Positions 36,831-46,959 of a stretch of DNA of 64,000 nucleotides are shown here, one piece after another; position 1 is the stretch's first letter, and each line of letters starts with the position of its first letter. Made by a program: the position numbers and the translations under genes. The notes below the pieces were generated by a model, which was not told where the DNA came from, made no database searches, and saw only the letters and a program-made list of their open reading frames with translations. The DNA comes from Ilex aquifolium (taxonomy: Eukaryota > Streptophyta > Magnoliopsida > Aquifoliales > Aquifoliaceae): positions 6,944,001-7,008,000 of the forward strand of contig OX637410.1 of NCBI GenBank assembly GCA_951799425.1, read 5' to 3'.

Positions 36831-37334
36831 CAACTCACTACTCCAACAAGAGAAAGGGAAATTTTTCGCTCAACCCCAAGAAAACCCAAGGGGTCAACAT
36901 GTGATTGAGTCGTCCAAGTCCACCAAGGAGAGTTGTGAGCAACTCAAGGCAGTCACCACCCTTAGGAGTGGCAAACAAATTGAAAAATAATTTTTCCAAA
37001 AGCCTCACCTAAAGCCACATTAGTAAATGAAAAAGATACTAATGGCAACTTCGAGGAGGGTGATACACTTGAAAAGAAAAAAATTGTTGATTTGAATTTG
37101 CATGATTGTCCTATTCCGACCCCTTTTCCCCAACGTTTGAAGCCACCGGCTAAACTTGCTAACTATTCGGATATTATTCAAATGTTTAAGCAGGTGAAGA
37201 TATACATTCCGCTCCCTGATGACATCAAGCAAATACCTTCATGTGCAAAAATTTTGAAAGACTTGTGCACCGTGAAGAGGAAGATGAATGTGCATAAGAA
37301 GGCATTTCTCAATGCATGCAAACATAAGCTATAA
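36831..37334 (+). pseudogene. gag/protease border of Athila-type element D (fossil)
   Basis: The sequence resumes with EKGKFFAQPQENPRG, QLKAVTTLRSGKQIE and then IPTPFPQRLKPPAKLANYS and PSCAKILKDLCTVKRKM, the stretch that lies between gag and protease in Athila elements. It ends abruptly at the LTR of element E. Confidence 0.75.
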
Positions 37335-38256
37335 ATGAAAGCAATGAATACCCATTTTAAAAGTAAGAAAAATAAGAACTTTGATGCATTGATGGTGAAA
37401 GCCTTAAAAGAGAATTAAACTTGCGATGAACTTGTAGGAACTAGCATTAATGACATTAAATGAGGCTCTAAAAATTCTTACAGGAGATTACAAGACAATA
37501 TATTGAAGAAAATGTAAAAATCTCAATTTTATCTCTCTAGAATACTATTCATCATCTTCTACCCAGACTCTCTCTCTCTATATATGTGTAGTGTATCCCA
37601 TGCTGAATCCCCAATGAATGGAGTCCTCTTTCTCCCCAAAACGTCCACAATGTCCTCTCCTAGTTGAGTGATGTGATCTCAATCCATAGGTTGTCAAGAG
37701 GGATGGGCTGGACAGGGTGGTGCAGAGCTAGCCTGCACACCCAGCTCCATTCTTCTTCTCTCTCCTCATTTATCATTCAAGCTTCCAAAAGTCAAATGGA
37801 AGGAGCACAATGTGATGGAGGAGTCAGAGACAAGTGGGAGAGTGATTGGTGGGTCCCTCAAAAACGGCGGACCTGAGTTGCAGAGATTTGGGGTAGGGAT
37901 AGCAGACCGTACCGGTACTCAGTACCGGTACCCTGAACTCCAGAGGCAGTACAGTACCGGTACTGCGTACCGGTACGCTATGTTCCAGTGGCCAAACCGT
38001 ACTGGTACGCTTCTGCTACTTTGTTTGATTTTTCTAATTTCTTCACTCCTGAGCCATTCTTTAGCCACTCTTTCATCCTCATTCACCTCAACTCATTTGG
38101 GAAGGCTTTAAGAAGCCTCATTTAGCACCTTTTTTCTGTAAACACCAAAAATCTTCGTTAAGAACTCTAATAATACAACTCCAATCATTTAACCCCCAAA
38201 AGCAATTGAAAATAGGATGATTAGCACCTAAAATATGCAAAGTTTTGTGCTAATCA
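37335..38256 (-). repeat. 3' LTR of Athila-type element E, truncated
   Basis: On the minus strand it starts TGATTAGCACAAAAC right after the polypurine tract and aligns with the first 900 bp or so of the solo LTR at 48874-50511. A GTACCGGTAC array is at 37907-38010. A TATATA-type motif followed by a GA run (about 37579-37590) lies about 310 bp further on. Confidence 0.8.
37907..38010 (-). promoter_or_regulatory. GTACCGGTAC array in the LTR of element E
   Basis: Four or five copies of GTACCGGTAC or GTACTGGTAC are set in a framework with GAACTCCAGAGGCAG-like spacers. A second copy of this whole module lies inside the element at 40151-40256. The solo LTR at 48874-50511 has a matching array at 50199-50268. 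Confidence 0.65.
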
Positions 38257-38275
38257 CACCCCCGAGCTTGGGTTT
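38257..38275 (-). other. Polypurine-type tract of element E
   Basis: The minus strand reads AAGCTCGGGGGTG directly before the LTR start TGATTAGC, as in other Athila-type elements. Confidence 0.65.
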
Positions 38276-38552
38276 TGCTAGTCCCTTAGCAAAAATTTAT
38301 TTTCCAAACAAGGTAACGAGCATAACTTACAAAAATCCATTTAAACAAACAATTCACTCAATCAAAAAAAACAAAAATCATAATGCAATTAACAAAATAA
38401 CATAGACAAGATTGAATCAGGAACTGTGGTAATGTGTTATAAAGTTGGAGTACATAGAGTAGGACATCAAAATGAAACCAAAACGGCCTACAACCCCATC
38501 CTAACTACATATAATCCAACACCAAAGGAAAGGCAGCAACTACAACAGCCTC

Positions 38553-39946
38553 CTACTCATCACCCTCTCCATCACCCCCATCATCAGCCTCATCTTCCTT
38601 AGACCCTTCATCTTCCCCAGACTCCTCAGTATCTTCATCGTCATCATCCTCTCCATCATCCCCATCATCAGCCTCAACTTCTGTGGAGGCAGAGGGGGCA
38701 GGTGCAGAATGGACAGTAGCTTGTGGAGTGGGTCCTTCTGGGATGGGCCTCCCTGGGAAGGTATGCATGAACATCTCTCTTAGCATGGCCGTCATCCCCT
38801 GCATTGATGCTTCGAGTGCATCCAGACGCTGGGGGATTGAGCATGCTGATGCAGCTGTGGATGGCCCAGTGGATGAGGATGGTTCGGGAGCCTCAGCATC
38901 AGAACCCAGTGTCTTAGCTCGCTCTCCCTTACTCATTGCTTTTCTCTTCTTACTACTGGCCTTGCCAATAGCCCCGATCTCTGGAGGAGTGAGCTTCTCA
39001 AACACATAGCCCTTTACTTTGAAGTGCGTGCACATCTGAGTTACCAAATTCCCGTATGGCAAATTAGTCATCGACTTCGTTGTTTCAGCAAAATCTTTCA
39101 TTACTTCCCACATGAAGAGTGCAAAGTCGATCGTTTTACCTGACACGACGGCATCTAACAGGGCTAACTTCTCCATATTCGGCTTCTTTTCCGAAGCCCT
39201 TGGGAGTAGATTGTAATGGAGAAGTTTATTCAGAAGCCTGTACACGTGCTTTAACCCTCCACTTTGAAAACGTCCCTTGAATTGAGTGGGATCCTCATAC
39301 ATTAGACCACGAACTTGTCTCTAGTCTTGGCTCTAGTGACATTGTGAGGATAGACAGGCAAGAAGGGTGGTGGTCTCTCGTATTCTCCAAGAACAGTGGC
39401 AATGACATCGGGGGTCACCTCGAACCTTTTACCCCGCACATTCGCTCTCAAAACTTCCACACTGTCCACCACAGCCACCCTAAGCGTTTGGTAGAATTCT
39501 CTACACATTGACAAATTATACCCATCAACGGGCTTAAACCAAAATCTCATGCCATGTCTCTCAATGATCTTCACAACCTCATGCATTGGGGTCAGTGAGA
39601 GGTGATCAAGGTGCCGCTCACAAGTCACACTCCTCCCTTGAATCCACTGGAGTCGTGCCTCGTTCCTGGCCTTCTTCCTTTGCACATTTGGGTCCTCGCT
39701 TGACCCTTCACCGCTTCTCTTGCGGCGAGTGGGATCCTCGGGTGGAGAGGAACTGGGTCTGGATCGTTTGGTTCGGGCCATGCAATGCAACAGTGCCCCC
39801 ATCGAGAGAAATGCAAATAGGATCAAGAAAAGACCCTCAATCGGGTCTATGGCCTCAAGAACAACATGCAAATGACGAGCCATGCAGAGTTCCTTGAAGA
39901 GATTGGAGAAAAATAGGGGTGAATGAAGCTTATGGAAATTCGGCAC
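38553..39946 (-). pseudogene. Envelope-position ORF of Athila-type element E, acidic tail (fossil)
   Basis: Two minus-strand open stretches (39302-39946 and 38553-39302) together cover the plant transposon protein domain known from Athila elements. Visible are a basic stretch KRSRPSSS and RKKARNEARLQW (possible nuclear signals), REFYQTLRV, VRGKRFEVTPDVI, then RLLNKLLHYNLLP, GKTIDFALFMWEVM and LPYGNLVTQMC. After that come a Ser/Pro/Thr-rich region, a possible short coiled coil (QRLDALEASMQGMTAMLREM) and a C-terminal tail of about 45 residues made almost only of Asp, Glu, Gly and Ser. Its function is unknown. It has about one break and is the best-kept ORF of element E. Confidence 0.72.
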
Positions 39947-40073
39947 TTAGGATTCCAGAGGCGTGGATTGCACAAAATCAAAGCTTAAGGAAAGGATGAA
40001 TTTGGATTTGAAAAAGATATGAGGGGATTTGGAGGCTTGGGAGGTTTTCGAGTGAGAGAGGGTGGTTTAGGGC

Positions 40074-40084
40074 TATAATTAGAG
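40074..40084 (-). promoter_or_regulatory. Possible internal TATA-like site upstream of the E extra ORF
   Basis: TAATTATAGC on the minus strand lies about 70 bp downstream of the internal palindrome array and about 130 bp upstream of the ORF. A CT-rich stretch follows. The spacing resembles that of the Tekay-type LTR promoters. Weak motif; inference only. Confidence 0.3.
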
Positions 40085-40150
40085 GTGGGAAATGAAGGGT
40101 TCCCCGAAGAAATTAACTTAAAGCCCTAAATTTTTTTTTTCGGTTCAGCA

Positions 40151-40256
40151 GACCGTACCGGTACACGGTACCGGTACTCCGAACTCCAGAGGCAGAACCG
40201 TACTGGTACGCTATGCTCCAGAGGCCAAACCGTACTGGTACGCGGTACCGGTACGC
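40151..40256 (-). promoter_or_regulatory. Internal copy of the LTR palindrome array in element E
   Basis: The module repeats the LTR array of the same element: GACCGTACCGGTAC, then GAACTCCAGAGGCAG, CGTACTGGTACGCTATG, CCAGAGGCCAAACCG and a final GTACCGGTAC. It lies outside the LTR, between integrase and the extra ORF, on the same strand orientation as the LTR copy. Confidence 0.65.
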
Positions 40257-40265
40257 TTTTGCTTT

Positions 40266-42360
40266 GTTTGCCAAAATAATCCTGCTGAGCACACCTCTCC
40301 ACTCCATTCCAACTCAAGACCTCCCTAGACATTTTACCACACTACTTATGACCTCTACTCCATCCAAAAATGTACTCCACTTATAAACCACAATCCGAAC
40401 CATCATGCCCAAATTATTACTGAAATTGCAAAGTGATTTAAACTTTTGATGCATTCAACGTACAAGGAATGGATTTCTATTCTTTAACTATCAAAATGAA
40501 CACCCAAACTGCAAGTCACACAACTAATAACACGGGCATTCCTAATTCCTTTCAAATATCAAAAACTTGAGCCATATTCCCTTACTTTGCAAGCATGGAA
40601 ACCAATAATCAATTGTTCAGATGTCTGAACTAAGCACACATGAGCAGTACCATAGTCATAAATACTAGTCTACAGTATGCACCTACACATTTATTTCTGA
40701 ACTCGTGTGTGTGTGAATTGAACAAATAATTTGAACACTTGTGCAACAGAATTCACATTCGAATGGCCAGCCAAATTCAGTTTCAATGCAAAACTCACCA
40801 AAAGTCACTCTCACAATGAAATACACTCTAGTTATCCTGGCATGCACTCCATGTGTACATGTGAGATGGAATCTTGTACTCAAAACAAAGTATGCTCACA
40901 TGTAATCCAAAAATGAAGTTCATGTTATGAAAATGAAGCGACTTTGACATAATCTCATGAAAAGAAAACTAGGGCATTGGGTGGTAAGACTAACTCATCA
41001 TTTTCTTTAAAATTATGCATCTCCCATACTTCACTAGATCACTTAGGACTTCGAAGGTTATAATGGGGCCTTGGGGTGATATTGAGGTAAAAGAGACGAA
41101 GGACATAGGATACAAATAGAGTTGTTCCGAGTGAAAGCCTTTCTATTTCAAGACACTTCCCTTTTTATGGGATTTTTTCATTCCATTCTTACACCTTCAC
41201 CTCACTCTTTGTTTATTTTCTTTATTTTCCTTAACATTTTCTTTTTCTTTTTGATCATTCTTTCTTCTTCTCACCCATTTCCTTCCTTTTCTTGAATTTT
41301 CATTCTCTTTCTAATGAACTCCTTGAGTTTCACTTCCATTCATCCCTTGCTCGAATTTCCACACCACACTTCCTTTAATTTTGCAATCACTCATTTTTAG
41401 CTTTTATGAACAACCAACGTAAGGTAGATATTTCTCATTTTTCATTGGCTTCGTCAAATGTGTGGCATAGAAATGAATTTCAATTAGGCTCAATCACGGC
41501 ACTAGGGATAATATTTCACAAGAATAAGGAAAAGGCTCGAAATATTCAAAGATGGCCTAAGATCACTTCCAGATACGCATGAGAGGGCATTGCATATACA
41601 AGACAACATTAATCTACTACCCAAATGCGCCTAGCCAAGACAAACATAATGAGATTATTGAACAAATTTGACATTGAAAAATTATTCATTGAGTAATTGT
41701 AAGTTCCCTCCAATAAGGATTGGTACTAAAGCTCTCACGGGTCCTTACTCATTTCCACTACTTATGTCAAGCCTAAAACATGAATCCAATCCGTAAATTG
41801 CTAAAATTACACATTCAAAGGTCACATACAGTTGAGTTCAAAAATTAATACATATGTGATACTCACACATAGGATCAATTTCCATAGTATGCTCATGTGC
41901 TCAAAGTTCACAACAAAGATCAATATATCATCTAATCCACACACTCTTCATATGGGAATACAGATCAACATTCAGATATTTTTCATCAAAAATTTTTAAA
42001 TTTTTACATAATTACACTAATGTAAGCAAAAATCCATATAATATGTGAAAGGTGAATTTTCACCCCAAAAATTCCCCCAAACATTGGTGTAAAAATTCCC
42101 ACAAACATTGGTGTAGCATGCACCTCACCCCCCAACTTGATTCATGCATTGTCCCCCAATGCAACAAAAAGATATGATATGCAATGAAGAACAGTAGAAA
42201 GATGAGTAGGGTTAAAGGACACCTCGCAATTGAGCTTCGTTAAAAATACCAATGTCTGAAGCTAAGAAAAACAAAGATATACAAACAAGTAAAGTAACTG
42301 GCATGAAATAAAAATATCATAAGTAAATAAAAGCAAATATACACTAGAAAACATAGAAAC
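40266..42360 (-). other. Non-coding spacer of element E
   Basis: About 2.1 kb of AT-rich sequence lies between the integrase end and the internal array. It includes a short GT run near 40706 and CT-rich stretches near 41.2 kb. No coding signal or RNA gene is seen. Confidence 0.5.
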
Positions 42361-42363
42361 TAG

Positions 42364-43740
42364 CTACTCCTCCACAAATTCCGGATACACCGGATCCGTT
42401 AACTCCTCCTCTACCTCCTGTCCTTCAAAACCCTCAAAGAATGGCTTAAGTCTTTGACCATTGACCTTGAATGTCTGGCCATTCTCAGGGTTTGTCACCT
42501 CAACAGCTCCGTTGGGGTAGACCACCTTGACAAGATAGGGGCCATCCCAATGGGATCGAAGTTTTCCCTGGAAAATTGAGAGGTGAGAATTATATAAGAG
42601 CACTTTTTGGCTGGGCTCGAATGATTTTCGTATGATGGAATTATCATGAAAGATTTTAGCCCGTTCCTTTGAGATTTTGGAGCTCTCATACGCATCTCGT
42701 CGAATCTCTTGCAACTCATTCAGCTCTAACTTCCATGATCACCGGTCATTCTCAAATTAAAATTTAAAGTCTTAATGGTCCAATAGGCCTTGGGTTCCAT
42801 TTCGACTGGCAGGTGGCAAGCCTTTCCATAGACAAGCCGATAGGGAGACATGCCCAAAACAGTTTTAAAGGCAGTGAAGTATGCCCATAGGGCATCGGTC
42901 AATCTATCGGACCAATCCTTCCTATTTGGGTTAACCATTTTTTCTAGAATGTTCTTGATCTCCCTATTGGCTAGCTCGGCTTGGCCATTTGTTTGTGGGT
43001 GATAGGCAATGGATACTTTGTGAGTGACGCCATATTTGAACATTAGAGATGCAAATGGCCTATTACAGAAATGTGATCCACCATCACTTATTATTGCACG
43101 AGGCATCCCAAACCTCGAAAAGATGTTCACCTTGAGAAACTTGAATACGACCCAGTGGTCATTAGTCTTGGTCGGGATAGCCTCCACCCACTTGGACACA
43201 TAGTCCACTGCCAGGAGGATGTACAAATAACCAAATGACATAGGGAAAGGACCCATGAAGTCGATGCCCCAACAGTCGAATATTTCTATGACAAGCACAT
43301 GGGAAAGGGGCATCATGTTTCTTCGGGTCACACTACCCAAACGTTGGCATCTGTCGCATCCCTTACAAAATGAAACACAATCTTTGATAAGAGAGGGCCA
43401 TTAAAAACCTAATTGGAGAATTTTAGCCGAAGTCTTTTTTGCTGAAAAATGTCCACCGCATGCTTGTGAATGGCAAAATGCAAGGACGTCCCATTGTTCA
43501 TTCTCAAGTACACATCTTCTCATAACTTGGTCGGGGTAGTACTTGAACAATTACGGGTTGTCGAAGTAGAAGTACTTCACATTAGCCATAAATCGTCTTC
43601 GATCTTCTGGGCTCCATTGCGGTGGTATCTGTCATGTTGCAAGATAGTTACATATATCAGCATACCAAGGACATACAGAATGAATTGAAAGCAAATGCTC
43701 GTCAGGGAAAAATTCAGGGATAGGAATGTGCTCATCGCCT
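42364..43740 (-). pseudogene. Integrase of Athila-type element E (fossil)
   Basis: The core piece (42726-43340) has [25 protein letters not shown] and [17 protein letters not shown], then the Athila block [19 protein letters not shown]. The C-terminal piece (42364-42714) has KLRSHWDGPYLV and FKVNGQRLKPF. Zinc-finger remnants reach about 43.7 kb. It is better kept than the copy in B, with several breaks. Confidence 0.88.
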
Positions 43741-43779
43741 CTTACACCACAAGCTGGGATAAATGATCAGCCACCACGT

Positions 43780-44260
43780 TCTCAACTCCTTTCTTGTCCT
43801 TGATCGTCAAGTCGAATTCTTGTAAGAGAAGTATCCACCTAATGAGTCTCGATTTTGCATCCTACTTCGACAACAAATACTTCAAAGCAGAGTGATCAGT
43901 AAAGACAACAATAGGTGAACCAATAATGTAAGAACGAAATTTATCTAAGGCAAACACTACCGCTAGCAACTCTTTCTTGGTGGTAGTGTAATTTATCAGA
44001 GCCTCATTCAGTTTTTTGTTAGCATAGTGTATCACATACGATCTATTTTCCTCCCTTTGACCGAGCACTGCACCGACCGCATAATCACTCGCGTCGCACA
44101 TGAGCTCAAAAGGTAGATCCCAATTGGGTGGTCGCATGATCGGAGGTGTGACTAGCATGCTTTTAAGTTTTTTAAAGGATGCCTCACAATCATCCGACCA
44201 CTCGAATGGGACCTCCTTAGACAGCAGGTTGGTCAAGTGTCGGGCCAATGCACTGAAATT
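43780..44260 (-). pseudogene. RNase H of Athila-type element E (fossil)
   Basis: Minus-strand motifs are PFEWSDDCEASFKKLK, FELMCDASDYAVGAVLGQR, TTTKKELLAVVFALDKFRSY and FTDHSALKYLL, the normal order of a Ty3 RNase H. It continues upstream into RT. Confidence 0.88.
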
Positions 44261-44930
44261 CTTTATGAATCAACGGTAAAACCCCGCATGGCCCAAAAAC
44301 GACCGGATGCCTTTGATGGCTCTCGGCGTGGGGAGGTTGGAGATGGCCTCCACCTTGGATTTGTCGACTTCAATACCCCTTGCCGAAACTATATGGCCAA
44401 GCACAATTCCTTCCATCACCATAAAGTGACACTTTTCCCAATTCAATACTAGATTCTTCTCCTCACATCTTGTTAGAACTTTCTCCAAGTTTGCCAAACA
44501 TCCCTCGAATGAATCCCCAAACACCGAAAATTCGTTCATAAAGACCTCCACTATCTTTTCCACCATGTCACTGAAAATCCCCATCATACAGTGTTGAAAA
44601 GTCCCCGGAGCATTGCATAGTCCAAATGGCATGCGGCGGTAGGCAAAGGTACCATAGAGGCACGTGAAGGTGGTCTTCTCTTGATCCTCCAAAGCAATCT
44701 CGATCTGATTGTAGCCGGAGTATCCATCTAAAAAGCAGTAGAATAGATGACCCACTACTCATTCTAGAACTTGATCGAGGAATGGCAATGGGAAGTGGTC
44801 TTTTCTTGTGCAAGCGTTCAGCTTTCGGTAATCAATGCACACCCTTCATCGGGTGATCACTCTTGGAGGTATAAGCTCATTCTCATCATTCTCAACCACC
44901 GTAACTCCGGATTTCTTAGGTACTGGTTAA
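44261..44930 (-). pseudogene. Reverse transcriptase of Athila-type element E, truncated (fossil)
   Basis: Motifs in order are VPKKSGVTVVENDENEL (near 44.9 kb), KDHFPLPFLDQVLE, FLDGYSGYNQIEIA, RMPFGLCNAPGTFQ, FSVFGDSFEGCLANLEKVL, LNWEKCHFMV and FLGHAGFYR. The upstream part of pol and all of gag are missing, because the element ends at about 44930 against unrelated plus-strand sequence. Confidence 0.88.
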
Positions 44931-44939
44931 AAAGGAAAC

Positions 44940-45243
44940 CCAAACCAAATCATTTGTGTGTTTTACTTGTGGTGAATATGGTCACTATAGTGCACGTCGC
45001 ATTCATGATAAGGAAGTCTTAAGTAAGAAGCTCATGCATCTAGCTAACCAATATAAGGCCTTAAACAACGAAGTGTTGAATTTTTCTATTCCTTTAGAAA
45101 GGTCTAGTGGGTCCAAGCATAGTAATGCATTATCATCAAATGGACCACATACTAGACTGCCCAAAGCTCCTTCTACCCCCAAGGTCAAAATTGATCTACA
45201 CACATCTGGGGATAAGAGAGTTAGTTCTCCTCCCATTCCCTAA
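44940..45243 (+). pseudogene. Zinc-knuckle-bearing gag-like fragment of unknown family (fossil)
   Basis: A short plus-strand frame has CFTCGEYGHYSA, the first part of a CCHC knuckle, followed by a lysine- and serine-rich tail. It does not match the Athila or Tekay gag seen elsewhere in the window. It lies directly at the truncated edge of element E. Whether it belongs to remnant H is not clear. Confidence 0.4.
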
Positions 45244-46959
45244 CCTAACCCAAGTTTTAGAAAGAGAAAGGAAGTTTGAGTGAGTAGGGAGGACCTTGAG
45301 AAACTCACCATCTCAACCAAGTTGGAGGCCTCGAGTGTTTCTTGCAAAGTCATGGCTCCTAAGAAGTAGGAGAGATGAGAATATGAACCTAGGTGCTCAG
45401 TAATGCATTGCATCAAACACCCTAGGGTCATACATTGTATATATTTTTCTTTGTTTATTGTTGATTTTTTTTTTCTATATGAAAACCCAAAAAAAAAAAA
45501 TATAGAAATTTGATAAACCCAAAAACAAAAGAAATTCAAAAATTCAAAAAGAGTTTTGATGGCAAGTGTGAGATTCATCTTTAGGATTTATGCTAAATGC
45601 TTTATTGGTCTTTCCTTTGTTTTAGTGCATGCTTATGCATATTTTTCTTGTATATGTTAAATTGAAAATTCAAAAACATTGAAAAAGAAAAGGCCATAAA
45701 TATTTTCTTTTATTTATTTTTTCCTTGTTCAAGATCATGGTAATTCACACTTTGGTTTGTATTATAATGATTTCATCTTTAAATCAAATTTGAAATGTGC
45801 ATTGCTATGAGTCATATTAGGAGACTGAGAACTTAGTAGCATAAATCTTAGAGCATTATTCATTACTCAAAGTCTCTTTCATCCTAGCGTTCTTGGATAG
45901 TGTTTACCTTTGAAAAATTCATAAACCAAGTATACGCAAGCATTCACCTACATACTTAGGAGTCTAATTGGTTTAAGCTATTAATGATATTAATTGACTC
46001 TAAGTGTTGGTGATAGGTGAACACCTGACTAAAGATTACTTAAATTACAATCCCTTAAAAGATGCCAAAGGCCAATTGTATGAAAAGAGTCTAATGTGGC
46101 CAATCATTAAAAAGATGAAGCACAAATAAATGGCAAAAAACAATTCCACTTGAATTGTTGAGAGTATTTATGCTTTGAAGACATTGTTTATTTGTAAAGC
46201 TCAAAGAGCTCATACTAAACATGATTTTTTTTTCTTTTTTTTTTTTTTTGTGCTAAACATGATTAAAAGCCTACTTTAAAAGTAAAGAATTCATAATCGT
46301 ATTAATTGAAGCCATAGAGTAAAACAGATAAAAGAAAGTGGGAGTTGTCAAAAAGAAAACATTAGGACACTCACTAACCGGTCATGTAGTCACTTAGATA
46401 ATGCATTAGGATTTAATGTTGAGCTTATTAATGATTTGAACTAAGCAGAATCCTAATTGTGTTGGAGTTTGGTTTCACACACGTCACACTTGAATTTGTC
46501 AAAGTTGAAGAAAATTTAAAAACGTGAGTGAAATTGAACAAAGTGAGGAAACATTTCTCTAGGATGTACAAAATTGAGTTTAATATCTTGAACATGTCTT
46601 AGAGTAATGCATTGAGATGATGAATTTTGGGTGGGGCTATTATAATGTGAACATGTGTAATTTTCATGATTTTTTATAGTGAGCATTCACTGTTTAATTT
46701 GAGAATTGCATTAAAATAGATCCAATTTCATCCATGCATGTGCATGATAGTTGTATAAAGTTTGTACATACACCTATCCATGCATTTGAGTTTTGAAGGA
46801 TAGGGTGGATGACTGAATACTAGGACTGAGTTGGTCCATAGAGGAGCTGAGGCTGTTCAGACAAAATCGGACTGATAAGGCTCTTAGACCACTCAATCAA
46901 GCTTCTCACCGCTCAAGCGACCTTGCATAAGTCAGTGGCTTGGGTTTTAAAACCATGTT
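45244..46959. other. AT-rich non-coding stretch
   Basis: No coding or RNA signal is seen. It contains A-rich runs near 45.49 kb and a poly-T tract with flanking direct repeats at 46215-46264. It may be non-coding sequence of remnant H. Confidence 0.4.
46215..46264 (-). mobile_element. Trace of a LINE-type insertion: poly(A) tail with target duplication
   Basis: The 12-bp direct repeat CTAAACATGATT (46215-46226 and 46253-46264) encloses 26 bp that are almost only T on the plus strand. On the minus strand this is a short CAC lead followed by a poly(A) run. This is the expected footprint of target-primed reverse transcription with extreme 5' truncation (LINE or LINE-mobilised RNA). A slippage origin for the T run is possible but would not explain the 12-bp repeat. 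Confidence 0.6.

Larger units (their letters stand above)
31401..37334 (+). mobile_element. Athila-type element D, truncated, with nested copia fragment
   Basis: The element has a plus-strand 5' LTR (31401-33123), an Asp-tRNA-like primer site, gag in pieces (33.3-34.8 kb) and a gag/protease-border piece (36.83-37.33 kb) on the far side of a Ty1/copia fragment. It then stops at the edge of the inverted LTR of element E. RT, integrase and its own 3' LTR are absent. Many breaks. Confidence 0.75.
37335..44930 (-). mobile_element. Athila-type element E, 5' truncated
   Basis: Reading the minus strand: RT (44261-44930), RNase H, integrase, a 2.1-kb spacer, a palindrome array, the extra ORF, a polypurine tract and a 3' LTR cut short at 37335. 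The gag, the protease and the 5' LTR are missing. Coding parts are better kept than in B, with several breaks. No target duplication can be assigned. Confidence 0.82.

Noticed and set aside
38683-39009. Plus-strand open frame opposite the E extra ORF
   Set aside because: The minus-strand frame shows family blocks and a sensible charge pattern; the plus frame is its shadow.
40683-40916. Opposed short open frames in the E spacer
   Set aside because: There is no similarity to anything recognised, they are near random length and both strands are open by chance.
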